The notes under the pieces are model-generated. The model was given only the letters and a program-made list of their open reading frames with translations, had not been told where the DNA came from and did no database searches. From an uncultured Methanobrevibacter sp. (GTDB taxonomy: Archaea > Methanobacteriota > Methanobacteria > Methanobacteriales > Methanobacteriaceae): a stretch of DNA of 64,000 nucleotides. The translations under genes and the position numbers were made by a program. Numbering within the stretch: the first letter of the stretch is position 1; each line of letters begins with the position of its first letter. Location: NCBI RefSeq assembly GCF_947170395.1, contig NZ_CAMVTE010000003.1, positions 1 to 64,000 of the forward strand, given 5' to 3'. Shown here one piece after another: positions 53,443 through 62,515 of this stretch.

Positions 53443-53628
53443 TAAAAACCTAATTGGTAAAAATCTTATAAGGAAAGGTCGTAAATTCAGAATCATCAAA
53501 GTGAACTATTATGTCACAACCAACAAAAACGGAATTGTCCAAAAGATTTAGGTAAAAAAGGCAAAACCTACAAGGTCAAAGTGACTTTCGCCAAAGCCAC
53601 AATAAAAACAAATGTAAAAGTAAAGTAG
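53441..53628 (+). pseudogene. Frameshifted 3' remnant of an adhesin-like Ig-repeat protein
   Basis: PKNLIGKNLIRKGRKFRIIKVNYYVTTNKNGIVQK / (frameshift) / KDLGKKGKTYKVKVTFAKATIKTNVKVK*. Confidence 0.5.
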
Positions 53629-53655
53629 AAGAATCATCTCTTCTACTAAATTTTT

Positions 53656-54810
53656 TTAATATAATTTTCTAATATTTTCAAAAGCCTTTTGGACTTCCTC
53701 ATCCTGGTTCATATCTTCACAGGCGTGTTTTACACGGTCCAAATCAGCGCGGGTTTCCGGATATCTCGGAACGGCACTGCATCCACCATCGTCAATCTTG
53801 GAGATTTCGAATGTTCCTATTTTCTTGGCGATTTCGGTAATCTCTTCCTTGTCAAGGCCTATCAGAGGAGACAATATCGGCATGTCAACACCATATCTGG
53901 TGGCCAATATGTTGGATAAAGTCTGTGAAGCCACCTGACCGACACTGCTTCCGTCAACGATTGCATCCGCCCCCAGTTTAACAGCCAACTTTTCGGCTAT
54001 CTTATACATTCCTGATTTACATAAAACACAGGTCATCTTTTCGGGAGCCTTTTGTTTGGCAACTGTAAGATATTCCCCATAATCTATGACACGTTTCTTG
54101 ATTGGTGTACCCTTCGCATAAATATTAAGCTGATTTACTAACGCATTGAAGTTTTCAGTGACTTTCGGGCCTGAAAAAGGATCATTGTTACAGTGCAGAG
54201 CGACAACCTCACAACCCCTTTTCATCATCAGATATGCTGCTACAGGTGAGTCTATTCCGCTTGAAAGCAAAACAACAACTTTTCCTTGAGTTCCCAATGG
54301 CAATCCGCCAGGACCTTTAATCTTTTCATGGAAAATGAAGGTATCGTCTTCCCTGACTTCAACAAAAATGGTCAAATCGGGATTTGTCAGGTCAACCGGA
54401 GCTAGAACCTTATTTCTGACAACCCCTCCACAGTGCGCTGCCATTTCCTGTGAAGTGAAGTCATGTGTTCCCACACGGCGACATTTAATGGCAAATTTCG
54501 TATTCTCATCCAATATGTCTTCAGCCATCAGCTCTTCAACATATTCGCCTAAGGTTTTATCAATGTCCTCATAGGTTGTTTTTGTTGAGGTTGCCGGAGA
54601 GTATGAAACGACTCCGAATACCCTGTTTAACTTTTCAATTCCATCATCAAAGTCTTCAGGATGAATATAGATTCTTCCCTGATTTCTGTCAACTTCGCAT
54701 TCAAAAGTAGCTTGAATATTTTTAACTAGCTTTCTTTCAAAACGTGACCTTATTTTAGGACTTTTAAGACCTATTTCACCATATCTTGCAATAATTAAAT
54801 CATAATTCAT
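53656..54810 (-). CDS. thiI: tRNA 4-thiouridine synthase ThiI
   Basis: THUMP-like N-terminus, VVVLLSSGIDSPVAAYLMMKRG PP-loop. Confidence 0.93.
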   Translation of the reverse strand: MNYDLIIARYGEIGLKSPKIRSRFERKLVKNIQATFECEVDRNQGRIYIHPEDFDDGIEKLNRVFGVVSYSPATSTKTTYEDIDKTLGEYVEELMAEDILDENTKFAIKCRRVGTHDFTSQEMAAHCGGVVRNKVLAPVDLTNPDLTIFVEVREDDTFIFHEKIKGPGGLPLGTQGKVVVLLSSGIDSPVAAYLMMKRGCEVVALHCNNDPFSGPKVTENFNALVNQLNIYAKGTPIKKRVIDYGEYLTVAKQKAPEKMTCVLCKSGMYKIAEKLAVKLGADAIVDGSSVGQVASQTLSNILATRYGVDMPILSPLIGLDKEEITEIAKKIGTFEISKIDDGGCSAVPRYPETRADLDRVKHACEDMNQDEEVQKAFENIRKLY

Positions 54811-54960
54811 TTAAACAACTCTCAAAATTTAAGTGCACGCTGAAAAAAATAGCAATCCCTTCTATACTAGTTTTTAAATATAACAGCAAGTATAATTTTA
54901 ATTTGACACACTAATAAATATTATGTTTGATTAATGAAAAAAATAAGAAAGGATAGAAAA

Positions 54961-57657
54961 TTATCCTTTGATAAAATCTATTGCTGTCTGGATTGCTTCA
55001 TCCATCTTGTCTGTGTTTTTACCTGCGCCCTGCGCTAATGTCAGACGGCCTCCGCCGCCTCCGCCCAATACGCCTGCTGCGGTTTTGATAATTTCATTGA
55101 TTTTGACTCCATTATCTATTGCGGTATCTGAAGCTGCACCGACAATGTTACCGTTATTGTTTCCCATGATAACGACATCTGCCTTTCCGTTGTCTGTGAA
55201 GTCTGTGGCCATCTTTTGAAGTTCCTTGAAGTCCGCTTCAATCAATTGGCTGACAACCTTCATGCCGTTGATTTCTTCAAACTCATCAGCCAATGAGTTC
55301 ATTTTCAGGCTGGCGATTTCTGATTTTAAGCGGTCGATTTCGTTTTTCTGTGATTTCCATTCTGTAAAGAACCTTTCACATGTTTTCGGCAATTGGTCAT
55401 TGTCGACGCTGAACACTGAAGCGCTTGACCTTAAAAGTTCGCTGTCATGCTGCATTGAATCGATTGCTGCAAGGCCTGCTGAAAAGTCAATCCTTTCAAC
55501 ACCGTCCTGAACCCTTTCTGTCTTGTTGATTTTGATAGGTCCGACGACACCTGTCCTCATGACGTGTGTACCTGCACATGCCTGCACGTCAACACCAGGT
55601 ATTTTGACTACACGAATCATCTTGCCCGGAACGATACCTCCCTGATAGAGCACGAATCCGTACAATTCCTGTGCCTCATCCCTTGTGTGGAACTGGATGT
55701 CCAAATCGATGTTGTCCATGACGTATTCGTTTGCAAGCTTTTCGATTTCGTTTAATTCCTCTTGAGTTATACGCTTGTAGTGTGACAAGTCTATACGTGC
55801 CCTTGTAAGGCCGTTTTGAGAACCTGCCTGCCAAATGTGCTGGCCCAGTACCTTCCTTGCAGCGGCGATTACAAGGTGTGTTCCTGTGTGGTGGCGCGCA
55901 AGGGTGATTCTTCTTTGCCAATCTATTTCGCCTGCGGCTTTCTTGCCGACCACATCGTTTTCAAGCTCGCCATCTACATGATGAAGGACAACATTGTCAA
56001 CCTTTTCAGCATGTTTTATTTTAATGACATTTCCGTCGATGGAAACTTCACCTATATCGGAAGGTTGACCTCCTCCTTCAGGGTAGAATGTTGTTTTATC
56101 GAAGATGAGACATTGGTCCCCGTCCTTTTCAACCATGCCCAAAACTTCAGCTTCAAAATCCTTCTGGTAGAAATCCTTATAGAACAGCAACTCTGTTTCT
56201 GGGAAGTCGACTTTGAATGTGGCTTTTTTATTGGTTGTATCCTTTTCGTGGGCTCCTGCAACCTGGGTGAAGAAATTGTCCGGAACATTGACGGTGAAAC
56301 CGTCACCTGCCATTTCAACAACTGTTTCCGGAGGAATTCCGTGTGCATCATACAAGTCTATTAAAATATCAAGAGGCATTTCTGATTTGCCCTCTTTTTT
56401 AAGCCTTTTGATTGTTCTTTTGACAATGCTTTTTCCTTTCTTGACTGTGTTTGCATACCTTTCCTCTTCAAGAGTGATGATGTTCATGATATGGCCTTCA
56501 CTGTCACGGATTTCAGGATAGAACTTTGAGAGGAAATCAAGCTGGATTGCCATGACATCGGCTAAGGACTCTTTCATGTTCAATTCTTTCATGAAGCGGA
56601 TGGTTCTTCTTAAAACCAGACGTGCGAGGTATCCTTCTTTAACGTTGGACGGAATGATTCCGTCTGCAAGCATGAAAGCAAGACATCTTGTGTGGTCTGC
56701 AATGATGTAAATAGCTTCCATCGGTTCTGCGGCTTTCAGGTATTCCTCCAAGGAGAGATTTAAAGATTCAGCCACTTGAGCTCTGAGCTCCTTTAAATCC
56801 CCAATATCTTCAATGTCCATCATACCTGCAATCTGAGCGTTTCTGCCCTGAATGTCCTCATTGATTTCGACTCCAGTGAGCTCTTTTAACTTGTCCACGA
56901 CCGGTGCGAAACATGCATCATACGCTGTCGGGGTTCCCTGTGAAATCCATGCTATCCTTTCAAGACCGTAACCGGTATCAACAACCTTGATAGGAATTTC
57001 CTTTTTGGTGCCGTCTTCCAGGGTTTCGTATTGTATAAATACTAAAGTTGCAAGCTCCACTCCCCTGCAGCACACCTCATAACACGGACCTTCATTACCT
57101 CCGCCTGCCCACCAGGACTTGATGAAGGTAATCTCTTCTGTGTTGATTCCAATGTGTGCAAAGAACTCATGACATAGCCTGATGGTTTCATCCTCCCAGT
57201 AGATGAAATCGTCCTCCTTGTTGATGACTGTGTGGGTTCCCATTGTAAAGCAAGTCATGTGACGGCCTGTTCTTCCGACATTGTCAACGTCGTTGAGTCT
57301 TATGGATGGTTGGGCCATCTCGATAGGGTTTGCCGGTGGCTTTACAAGGCCTGATGTAATCCAAGGCTGGAAACAGAAGATGGATGCGCCTACAAGGAAT
57401 ACGTCATCCCTCCATCTTTTAGCCAAAACGGGATATCTGTGGACATGAGTGTGCCCTTCGCTTTCTAAAAATTCTCTAAAAACTTGCTGGATTTCATATA
57501 AGTTGTATGAATTTTCAGTTGCAGGATTGTTGATGAATTCATACTCATCACACGGAGCGTCCCCACATGTGTCTCTGTCGACCTGTGAGTAGAACTCCTG
57601 ACCGCAAGTTTTGCAAGTCTGTTTTTTATAACCGAGTTCGTCAAAAATTTCTACCAT
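54961..57657 (-). CDS. alaS: Alanyl-tRNA synthetase
   Basis: Archaeal-type AlaRS; RHHTGTHLVIAAARKVLG editing motif; C-terminal GGGGGGR. Confidence 0.97.
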   Translation of the reverse strand: MVEIFDELGYKKQTCKTCGQEFYSQVDRDTCGDAPCDEYEFINNPATENSYNLYEIQQVFREFLESEGHTHVHRYPVLAKRWRDDVFLVGASIFCFQPWITSGLVKPPANPIEMAQPSIRLNDVDNVGRTGRHMTCFTMGTHTVINKEDDFIYWEDETIRLCHEFFAHIGINTEEITFIKSWWAGGGNEGPCYEVCCRGVELATLVFIQYETLEDGTKKEIPIKVVDTGYGLERIAWISQGTPTAYDACFAPVVDKLKELTGVEINEDIQGRNAQIAGMMDIEDIGDLKELRAQVAESLNLSLEEYLKAAEPMEAIYIIADHTRCLAFMLADGIIPSNVKEGYLARLVLRRTIRFMKELNMKESLADVMAIQLDFLSKFYPEIRDSEGHIMNIITLEEERYANTVKKGKSIVKRTIKRLKKEGKSEMPLDILIDLYDAHGIPPETVVEMAGDGFTVNVPDNFFTQVAGAHEKDTTNKKATFKVDFPETELLFYKDFYQKDFEAEVLGMVEKDGDQCLIFDKTTFYPEGGGQPSDIGEVSIDGNVIKIKHAEKVDNVVLHHVDGELENDVVGKKAAGEIDWQRRITLARHHTGTHLVIAAARKVLGQHIWQAGSQNGLTRARIDLSHYKRITQEELNEIEKLANEYVMDNIDLDIQFHTRDEAQELYGFVLYQGGIVPGKMIRVVKIPGVDVQACAGTHVMRTGVVGPIKINKTERVQDGVERIDFSAGLAAIDSMQHDSELLRSSASVFSVDNDQLPKTCERFFTEWKSQKNEIDRLKSEIASLKMNSLADEFEEINGMKVVSQLIEADFKELQKMATDFTDNGKADVVIMGNNNGNIVGAASDTAIDNGVKINEIIKTAAGVLGGGGGGRLTLAQGAGKNTDKMDEAIQTAIDFIKG

Positions 57658-57849
57658 AATAATCAATCTAAATTGTTTATTAGTAGATATTATGTTTTTT
57701 GTGTAATAAATAAATTTATGAAATTTGCGAATTTGAAAAATATTCTAAATTCAATTTATCAAATTGAAATCAATATTGGAATAAAAATTTATAAAAATTT
57801 ATATATAATTTATTCCAAAAATATAGACCATATTGTGAGGCTGGAAAAA

Positions 57850-58176
57850 ATGGTAAGTACAATTGGAGATAGAATTAAAAAACTACGAAATGAGAATAAT
57901 TTCACACAAAAACAAGTTGCAGATTATTTAGGATTTAAACAAACTCAAATTGCAAAGTTAGAAAGTAATGACCGTACATTAAAATCTTCATCATTAAATA
58001 AACTTTGTGAATTGTATGATTGCACTCCAGAATACATTTTAGATGGTGTTGGTGAATATTCCATAAAAAAATTTAAATTCAGATCAAATAAAAACAACCT
58101 TGATTTAAATACATTGGCTAACATGAATAGGATAATTAAAAATTTGAAACATTTAAATGAATTAAATGGTGATTAA
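57850..58176 (+). CDS. XRE-family HTH regulator
   Basis: MVSTIGDRIKKLRNENNFTQKQVADYLGFKQTQIAKLESNDR; internal start with upstream GTGAGG preferred. Confidence 0.85.
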   Translation: MVSTIGDRIKKLRNENNFTQKQVADYLGFKQTQIAKLESNDRTLKSSSLNKLCELYDCTPEYILDGVGEYSIKKFKFRSNKNNLDLNTLANMNRIIKNLKHLNELNGD

Positions 58177-58890
58177 ATGAATTTCTTCAAGCTTAATGAA
58201 CTAGCTATAGAATTCAGGTCAGATATCGGGATAAACCATAGCGACCCAATTGATTTTTTTCCATTGATTACAAATAAATTAAAAAATCTGACAATAGCCT
58301 TTCTAGAAATGGATGATGAAATCAGCGGAGCATGTTACAAATTTGACACACAAAAGATTATGTTTATCAACTCCAATCATTCAAAGGGACGGCAAAGATT
58401 TACTGCCGCACATGAAATATATCATTTATTCTATGACAATACTCCATTTACAATCTGCAACATCAACAGCGATGATGAAATCGAAAAAGATGCTGATAAT
58501 TTCGCATCCTTCCTATTAATGCCTATAAATGCATTATACAATTATAAAAAAGATAACAATATTGAAAAATGGGATTTGAATTTGATTATCGATTGCGAAC
58601 AATACTATCAGATATCACATGAATCCCTCATTTACAGATTAAAAAACAATGATGAAATAACATTTGAAGAATATATCTCATTCAAAGGGGATGTTAAACT
58701 CAATGCCCACCGCAGAGGATATGATTCCAGTTTATATGAGCCTTATATCTCAAAAAACTACACATTAGGAAATTATGTGCGTTTGGTTGAAGAGGCCTTT
58801 GAAAAGGAACTGATTTCAAATGCAAGAAAAGACGAATACCTCCTTGATGCATTTTTGGATGATTTAGTATACAATATGGAGGATTTATGA
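58177..58890 (+). CDS. ImmA/IrrE-type metallopeptidase
   Basis: RFTAAHEIYHLFYD HExxH motif, EKDADNFASFLLMP. Confidence 0.88.
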   Translation: MNFFKLNELAIEFRSDIGINHSDPIDFFPLITNKLKNLTIAFLEMDDEISGACYKFDTQKIMFINSNHSKGRQRFTAAHEIYHLFYDNTPFTICNINSDDEIEKDADNFASFLLMPINALYNYKKDNNIEKWDLNLIIDCEQYYQISHESLIYRLKNNDEITFEEYISFKGDVKLNAHRRGYDSSLYEPYISKNYTLGNYVRLVEEAFEKELISNARKDEYLLDAFLDDLVYNMEDL

Positions 58891-59126
58891 GTAAAGACAT
58901 ATTTTATGATACGGACTGCTTAAGCTGTTTTATAAGTATTGATGATGTTTCGATTTTGAAGGAATTATTTGACAAAGTGATAATACCCTATGAAGTTTAT
59001 CGCGAATTTTCAAGAGTGACAATACTGAAAAATCGTGTTGATGAACTAATCAGTGAAAAATTCATAGAAGTAATCGATCTAAAAAATAGTATTAAAAGCA
59101 TTCAATCATTAACAAAATATGAGTAA
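58887..59126 (+). CDS. Short PIN-domain-like ORF, probably C-terminally truncated
   Basis: FYDTDCLSCFISIDDVSILKELFDKVIIPYEVYREF (PIN D1 and helix) but ends at 79 aa; overlaps 3' end of convergent helicase. Confidence 0.55.
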   Translation: MSKDIFYDTDCLSCFISIDDVSILKELFDKVIIPYEVYREFSRVTILKNRVDELISEKFIEVIDLKNSIKSIQSLTKYE

Positions 59127-62056
59127 AGCTCGTCCTTGACTTCGGTGTTGATTTTAAACTTGAAATTGACAATCGGGTGTTGCCTGCCATCGATTTCCCT
59201 GTAAACCTGCTTATACTTTAACGGAGTTAGCTTACCTATATAGTAAAATTCTATACCCTCATCATTGCTTTTCTGGATAAACAGTTCAATATCCAAACCG
59301 TTATAGTTAATAATCGGTTCAAGCTCTGGTGAAGAGGTTTTTCTGTTGTTTCTACTCATCCAGTTGAAAGTAACCTTATCAATGAAATGGTCTTCATAGT
59401 TGATGGTTTCTGAAATGTCCTCTTTTTTGTTGTAAGTTACAAAGATAGGGCAAGTGTCGTATTTGATTTTATACCCTCCGATGTTTTGACCGTTCATGAA
59501 GTGTTGCCAGTTCATTATTCTTAAGACATCTTCACGAGAGTACTTTTCATATAACTTGAATGGATTTAAATCACAATAGACATTGTCATATTTGTAAAAT
59601 CCGTATTTTATGCTATCTTCCAAATGATTCAGATAAGTAGGATTTGCTAAACAGTTTTTAAATAAACTTGAAGCTTCAAATTTATAGTCTCCATTGTTTT
59701 TGAGGTCATTGTAAACGTTTTTGTCAAAATCAAAGAACAGATTTTCAATGTCCAAATCCTCATCGGTTACAAACTGGATTGTGTTTGCCTGATAATCGTC
59801 GCTTGTCTCTTTTCGATAGAAATTCATGCTTAAAACGTTTATTGCACTTTTTATTGATTCAGACTGATTTTCAAGACCATATTTATCTTTTAAGTATGTT
59901 TCAACCTGACTTACTGTGAAGTATCTGTTATATTTAAGGCAGCTCAATATTGCAAGCTCATGAGGCCTTATTCCCTTGATTAGCTTTTTGGAAATGAATC
60001 TTAATGTTGCAAGTTCCTCTTGTGTTAATGTGCTTTCATAGTCTTTGTCAACATAATCCAAAAACGTGTGGTAACAGTCAAACTTATTGTGGTTGAGGAT
60101 AATTTCCGGGTTGAAGTCTCCGTTGATTGCAAAGTCATATAATGAAGGGATTTTACCGAGCTTGTACTTTAGATTGTTGTACTTTTCCTTAAATAAGGCG
60201 ACTTTGGAAAATGAGGTGTTGTTTATAGACTCATATATCCTCTTTTTGGAAATCTCATCGAAATTGATTGAAGATGCACCGGGAATGATTTTGTTTCCTT
60301 CAATCAGGTATTTTCTGATTTTATCCTTATCATATGATCTGTCGCCTGAAAGGGCAATTGGAATCATGAAATTGTTTTTATAATTGCCAATGAAATCCAA
60401 TATTACAACAAATTCCTTGTTTTTGTATTTTCTCAATCCCCTTCCCAGCTGTTGGATGAAGATAATCGGAGATTCTGTTGGTCTTACCAGAAGAACCTGA
60501 TTGATTTCGGGAATGTCAACACCCTCATTGAAGATATCCACTGTGAAAATGTATTCTAATTTATTTGGATTATCATCGTTTGTAAGTCTGTCAATAGCTT
60601 CCAGACGTTTTTCCTGTGAATCATCACCGGTAAGAACAATAGACGGATGGCCTCTTTTGCTAAATTCTTGTGAAAGCATTTGCGCTTCCCTTTTTCTTGA
60701 ACAGAATACCAATGCCTTGATTCTATCGCCGGAATAACCGTAAAACTCTGATTTTTCTAATAAATATTCAACACGTTTGTCTGAAGCCAGCAGGTTAAAG
60801 TCGCTGAAATCATCGTCAATTTCACCTGTGTCAAACTCAACATCTGTAATTCCAAAGTAATGGAACGGACATAATAAATCCTCTTCCAAGGCTTCCTGCA
60901 GTCTGATTTCGTGAGCAATGTTATTGTCAAAGAGATCATAGATGTTAAAGCCGTCTGTCCTCTCAGGTGAAGCGGTCATTCCAAGCCAGAATTTAGGTTC
61001 GAAATATCTGAAAATCTTTTGATAGCTCAATGCCCCTGCCTTGTGGACCTCATCGATGATGATATAGTCAAAATGATGTTTATCATATTTTGTGTAGACG
61101 TCATCCTTTGACATCGTTTGGATTGTTGAGAAAAGGTAGTTTTTATCATAGTCTTTGGAGTTTCCTGACAAAAGCCCGAAGTTATCGTGGTCCTTGAAGA
61201 CGTTTTTATAGGCATCAATTGACTGTTTTGCAATCTGTTCCCTGTGAACTAAAAATAAAAACCGTTTAGGTTTGAAATCCTTAACGGCGAAAGCTGAAGC
61301 GTAAGTCTTACCAGTACCTGTGGCGGAAACCAGAATGGCCCTATTTTCGCCCTGCTTGATTAAAGACCTTAAGTTCTTGATGAAATCCTCCTGCATGATA
61401 TTTGGAGTCAGATCTCTGATGTTTTGCTCCTTTAGCTCATCGGTGATTTTTCTGATGTTTTTGAAGTTTTTGTTATCGTTATATATTTTTTCATACTCTG
61501 GAAGGACATCATTTAGATTGTCCGCCTGCATCCACAAATCATTGAACTCTCTTTTGAGTTCACTTAACATTTCACCCTCTTCAAGAGATGTGAACTCGAC
61601 ATTCCATTCCTTGTTGACTGCAAGAGCATTCATTGTCAGATTGGAGCTTCCGACAATTCCTCTGTAGATATCGTCCTTTTTAAAAATGTAGCCTTTAGTG
61701 TGAAAACCTTCCTTTTCCTGGCTGTAAAGCTTGATTTCAAGGTTTTTGAACTCCTGAAGTTTTCTTAACGCCTTGGGTTCTGTGAAATACAGATAATCTG
61801 TTGTGAGTATTTTTCCTTTAATGTCGTTTTGCTCCAGATGCTTAAACTCTTCTAGAAGTTGTACAATACCGCCGTAAGTGATGAAAGCCGACGAGATAAT
61901 GAATTCGTCACAATCCCTGATTTCATCTCTGATTGAGTTTATGACCTTATTGTTTCTGTTGTTGTAAAGCAGTTTAGGTCTAAAATCAGCACTGGAGCTA
62001 AATTCTTCGTTTATGAATGCAGTCTTTGCTCCGTTGATAATGTCTTCAGGGTTCAT
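59102..62056 (-). CDS. PLD-nuclease domain + SF2 helicase + DUF3427-like protein
   Basis: SNLTMNALAVNKEWN (PLD), SATGTGKTYASAFAVKDF, IIDEVHKAG, QQLGRGLRKY. Confidence 0.85.
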   Translation of the reverse strand: MNPEDIINGAKTAFINEEFSSSADFRPKLLYNNRNNKVINSIRDEIRDCDEFIISSAFITYGGIVQLLEEFKHLEQNDIKGKILTTDYLYFTEPKALRKLQEFKNLEIKLYSQEKEGFHTKGYIFKKDDIYRGIVGSSNLTMNALAVNKEWNVEFTSLEEGEMLSELKREFNDLWMQADNLNDVLPEYEKIYNDNKNFKNIRKITDELKEQNIRDLTPNIMQEDFIKNLRSLIKQGENRAILVSATGTGKTYASAFAVKDFKPKRFLFLVHREQIAKQSIDAYKNVFKDHDNFGLLSGNSKDYDKNYLFSTIQTMSKDDVYTKYDKHHFDYIIIDEVHKAGALSYQKIFRYFEPKFWLGMTASPERTDGFNIYDLFDNNIAHEIRLQEALEEDLLCPFHYFGITDVEFDTGEIDDDFSDFNLLASDKRVEYLLEKSEFYGYSGDRIKALVFCSRKREAQMLSQEFSKRGHPSIVLTGDDSQEKRLEAIDRLTNDDNPNKLEYIFTVDIFNEGVDIPEINQVLLVRPTESPIIFIQQLGRGLRKYKNKEFVVILDFIGNYKNNFMIPIALSGDRSYDKDKIRKYLIEGNKIIPGASSINFDEISKKRIYESINNTSFSKVALFKEKYNNLKYKLGKIPSLYDFAINGDFNPEIILNHNKFDCYHTFLDYVDKDYESTLTQEELATLRFISKKLIKGIRPHELAILSCLKYNRYFTVSQVETYLKDKYGLENQSESIKSAINVLSMNFYRKETSDDYQANTIQFVTDEDLDIENLFFDFDKNVYNDLKNNGDYKFEASSLFKNCLANPTYLNHLEDSIKYGFYKYDNVYCDLNPFKLYEKYSREDVLRIMNWQHFMNGQNIGGYKIKYDTCPIFVTYNKKEDISETINYEDHFIDKVTFNWMSRNNRKTSSPELEPIINYNGLDIELFIQKSNDEGIEFYYIGKLTPLKYKQVYREIDGRQHPIVNFKFKINTEVKDELYSYFVND

Positions 62057-62075
62057 TTTTTATTCTCATTTTGAG

Positions 62076-62468
62076 TTAATCGTCCATGGTTTCCTTCAGA
62101 TAGTTTACAGCTTCGATGTCTGCAGGAATCCAGTCGACTTCATCAAGTTCGGCTTTTGTGAGCCATCTGGCGTCGTTGTGTTCTAGAAGCTTTGGAGTTC
62201 CTTTTGTTATTACTGCTTCAAAGCAGGACATTTTAAGATAAAAAGTAGGATATTGATATTCCAAGTCTAGTGCAAATTTGGTGGGTGTTATTGTACAGTC
62301 AAGTTCCTCTTGGATTTCTCTTACAAGAGCTTCTTCTTTGCTTTCGTTGGGTTCTATTTTACCGCCTGGAAACTCCCACATGTTAATAAACTCACCATAG
62401 CCCCTTTTGGTTGCTAGGATTTTATTGTCCTTTTTAATAATAGCTGCAACGACATTTAAAGTTTTCAT
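62076..62468 (-). CDS. NUDIX (MutT-like) hydrolase
   Basis: GGKIEPNESKEEALVREIQEELD. Confidence 0.92.
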   Translation of the reverse strand: MKTLNVVAAIIKKDNKILATKRGYGEFINMWEFPGGKIEPNESKEEALVREIQEELDCTITPTKFALDLEYQYPTFYLKMSCFEAVITKGTPKLLEHNDARWLTKAELDEVDWIPADIEAVNYLKETMDD

Positions 62469-62515
62469 GTTGATAAATCTCCTGATTAAATATTTAGCAG
62501 CTTACGTTATATAGT

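Noticed and set aside
55816-56364. 182-aa plus-strand ORF inside alaS
   Set aside because: Antisense to alaS, no recognisable domain.
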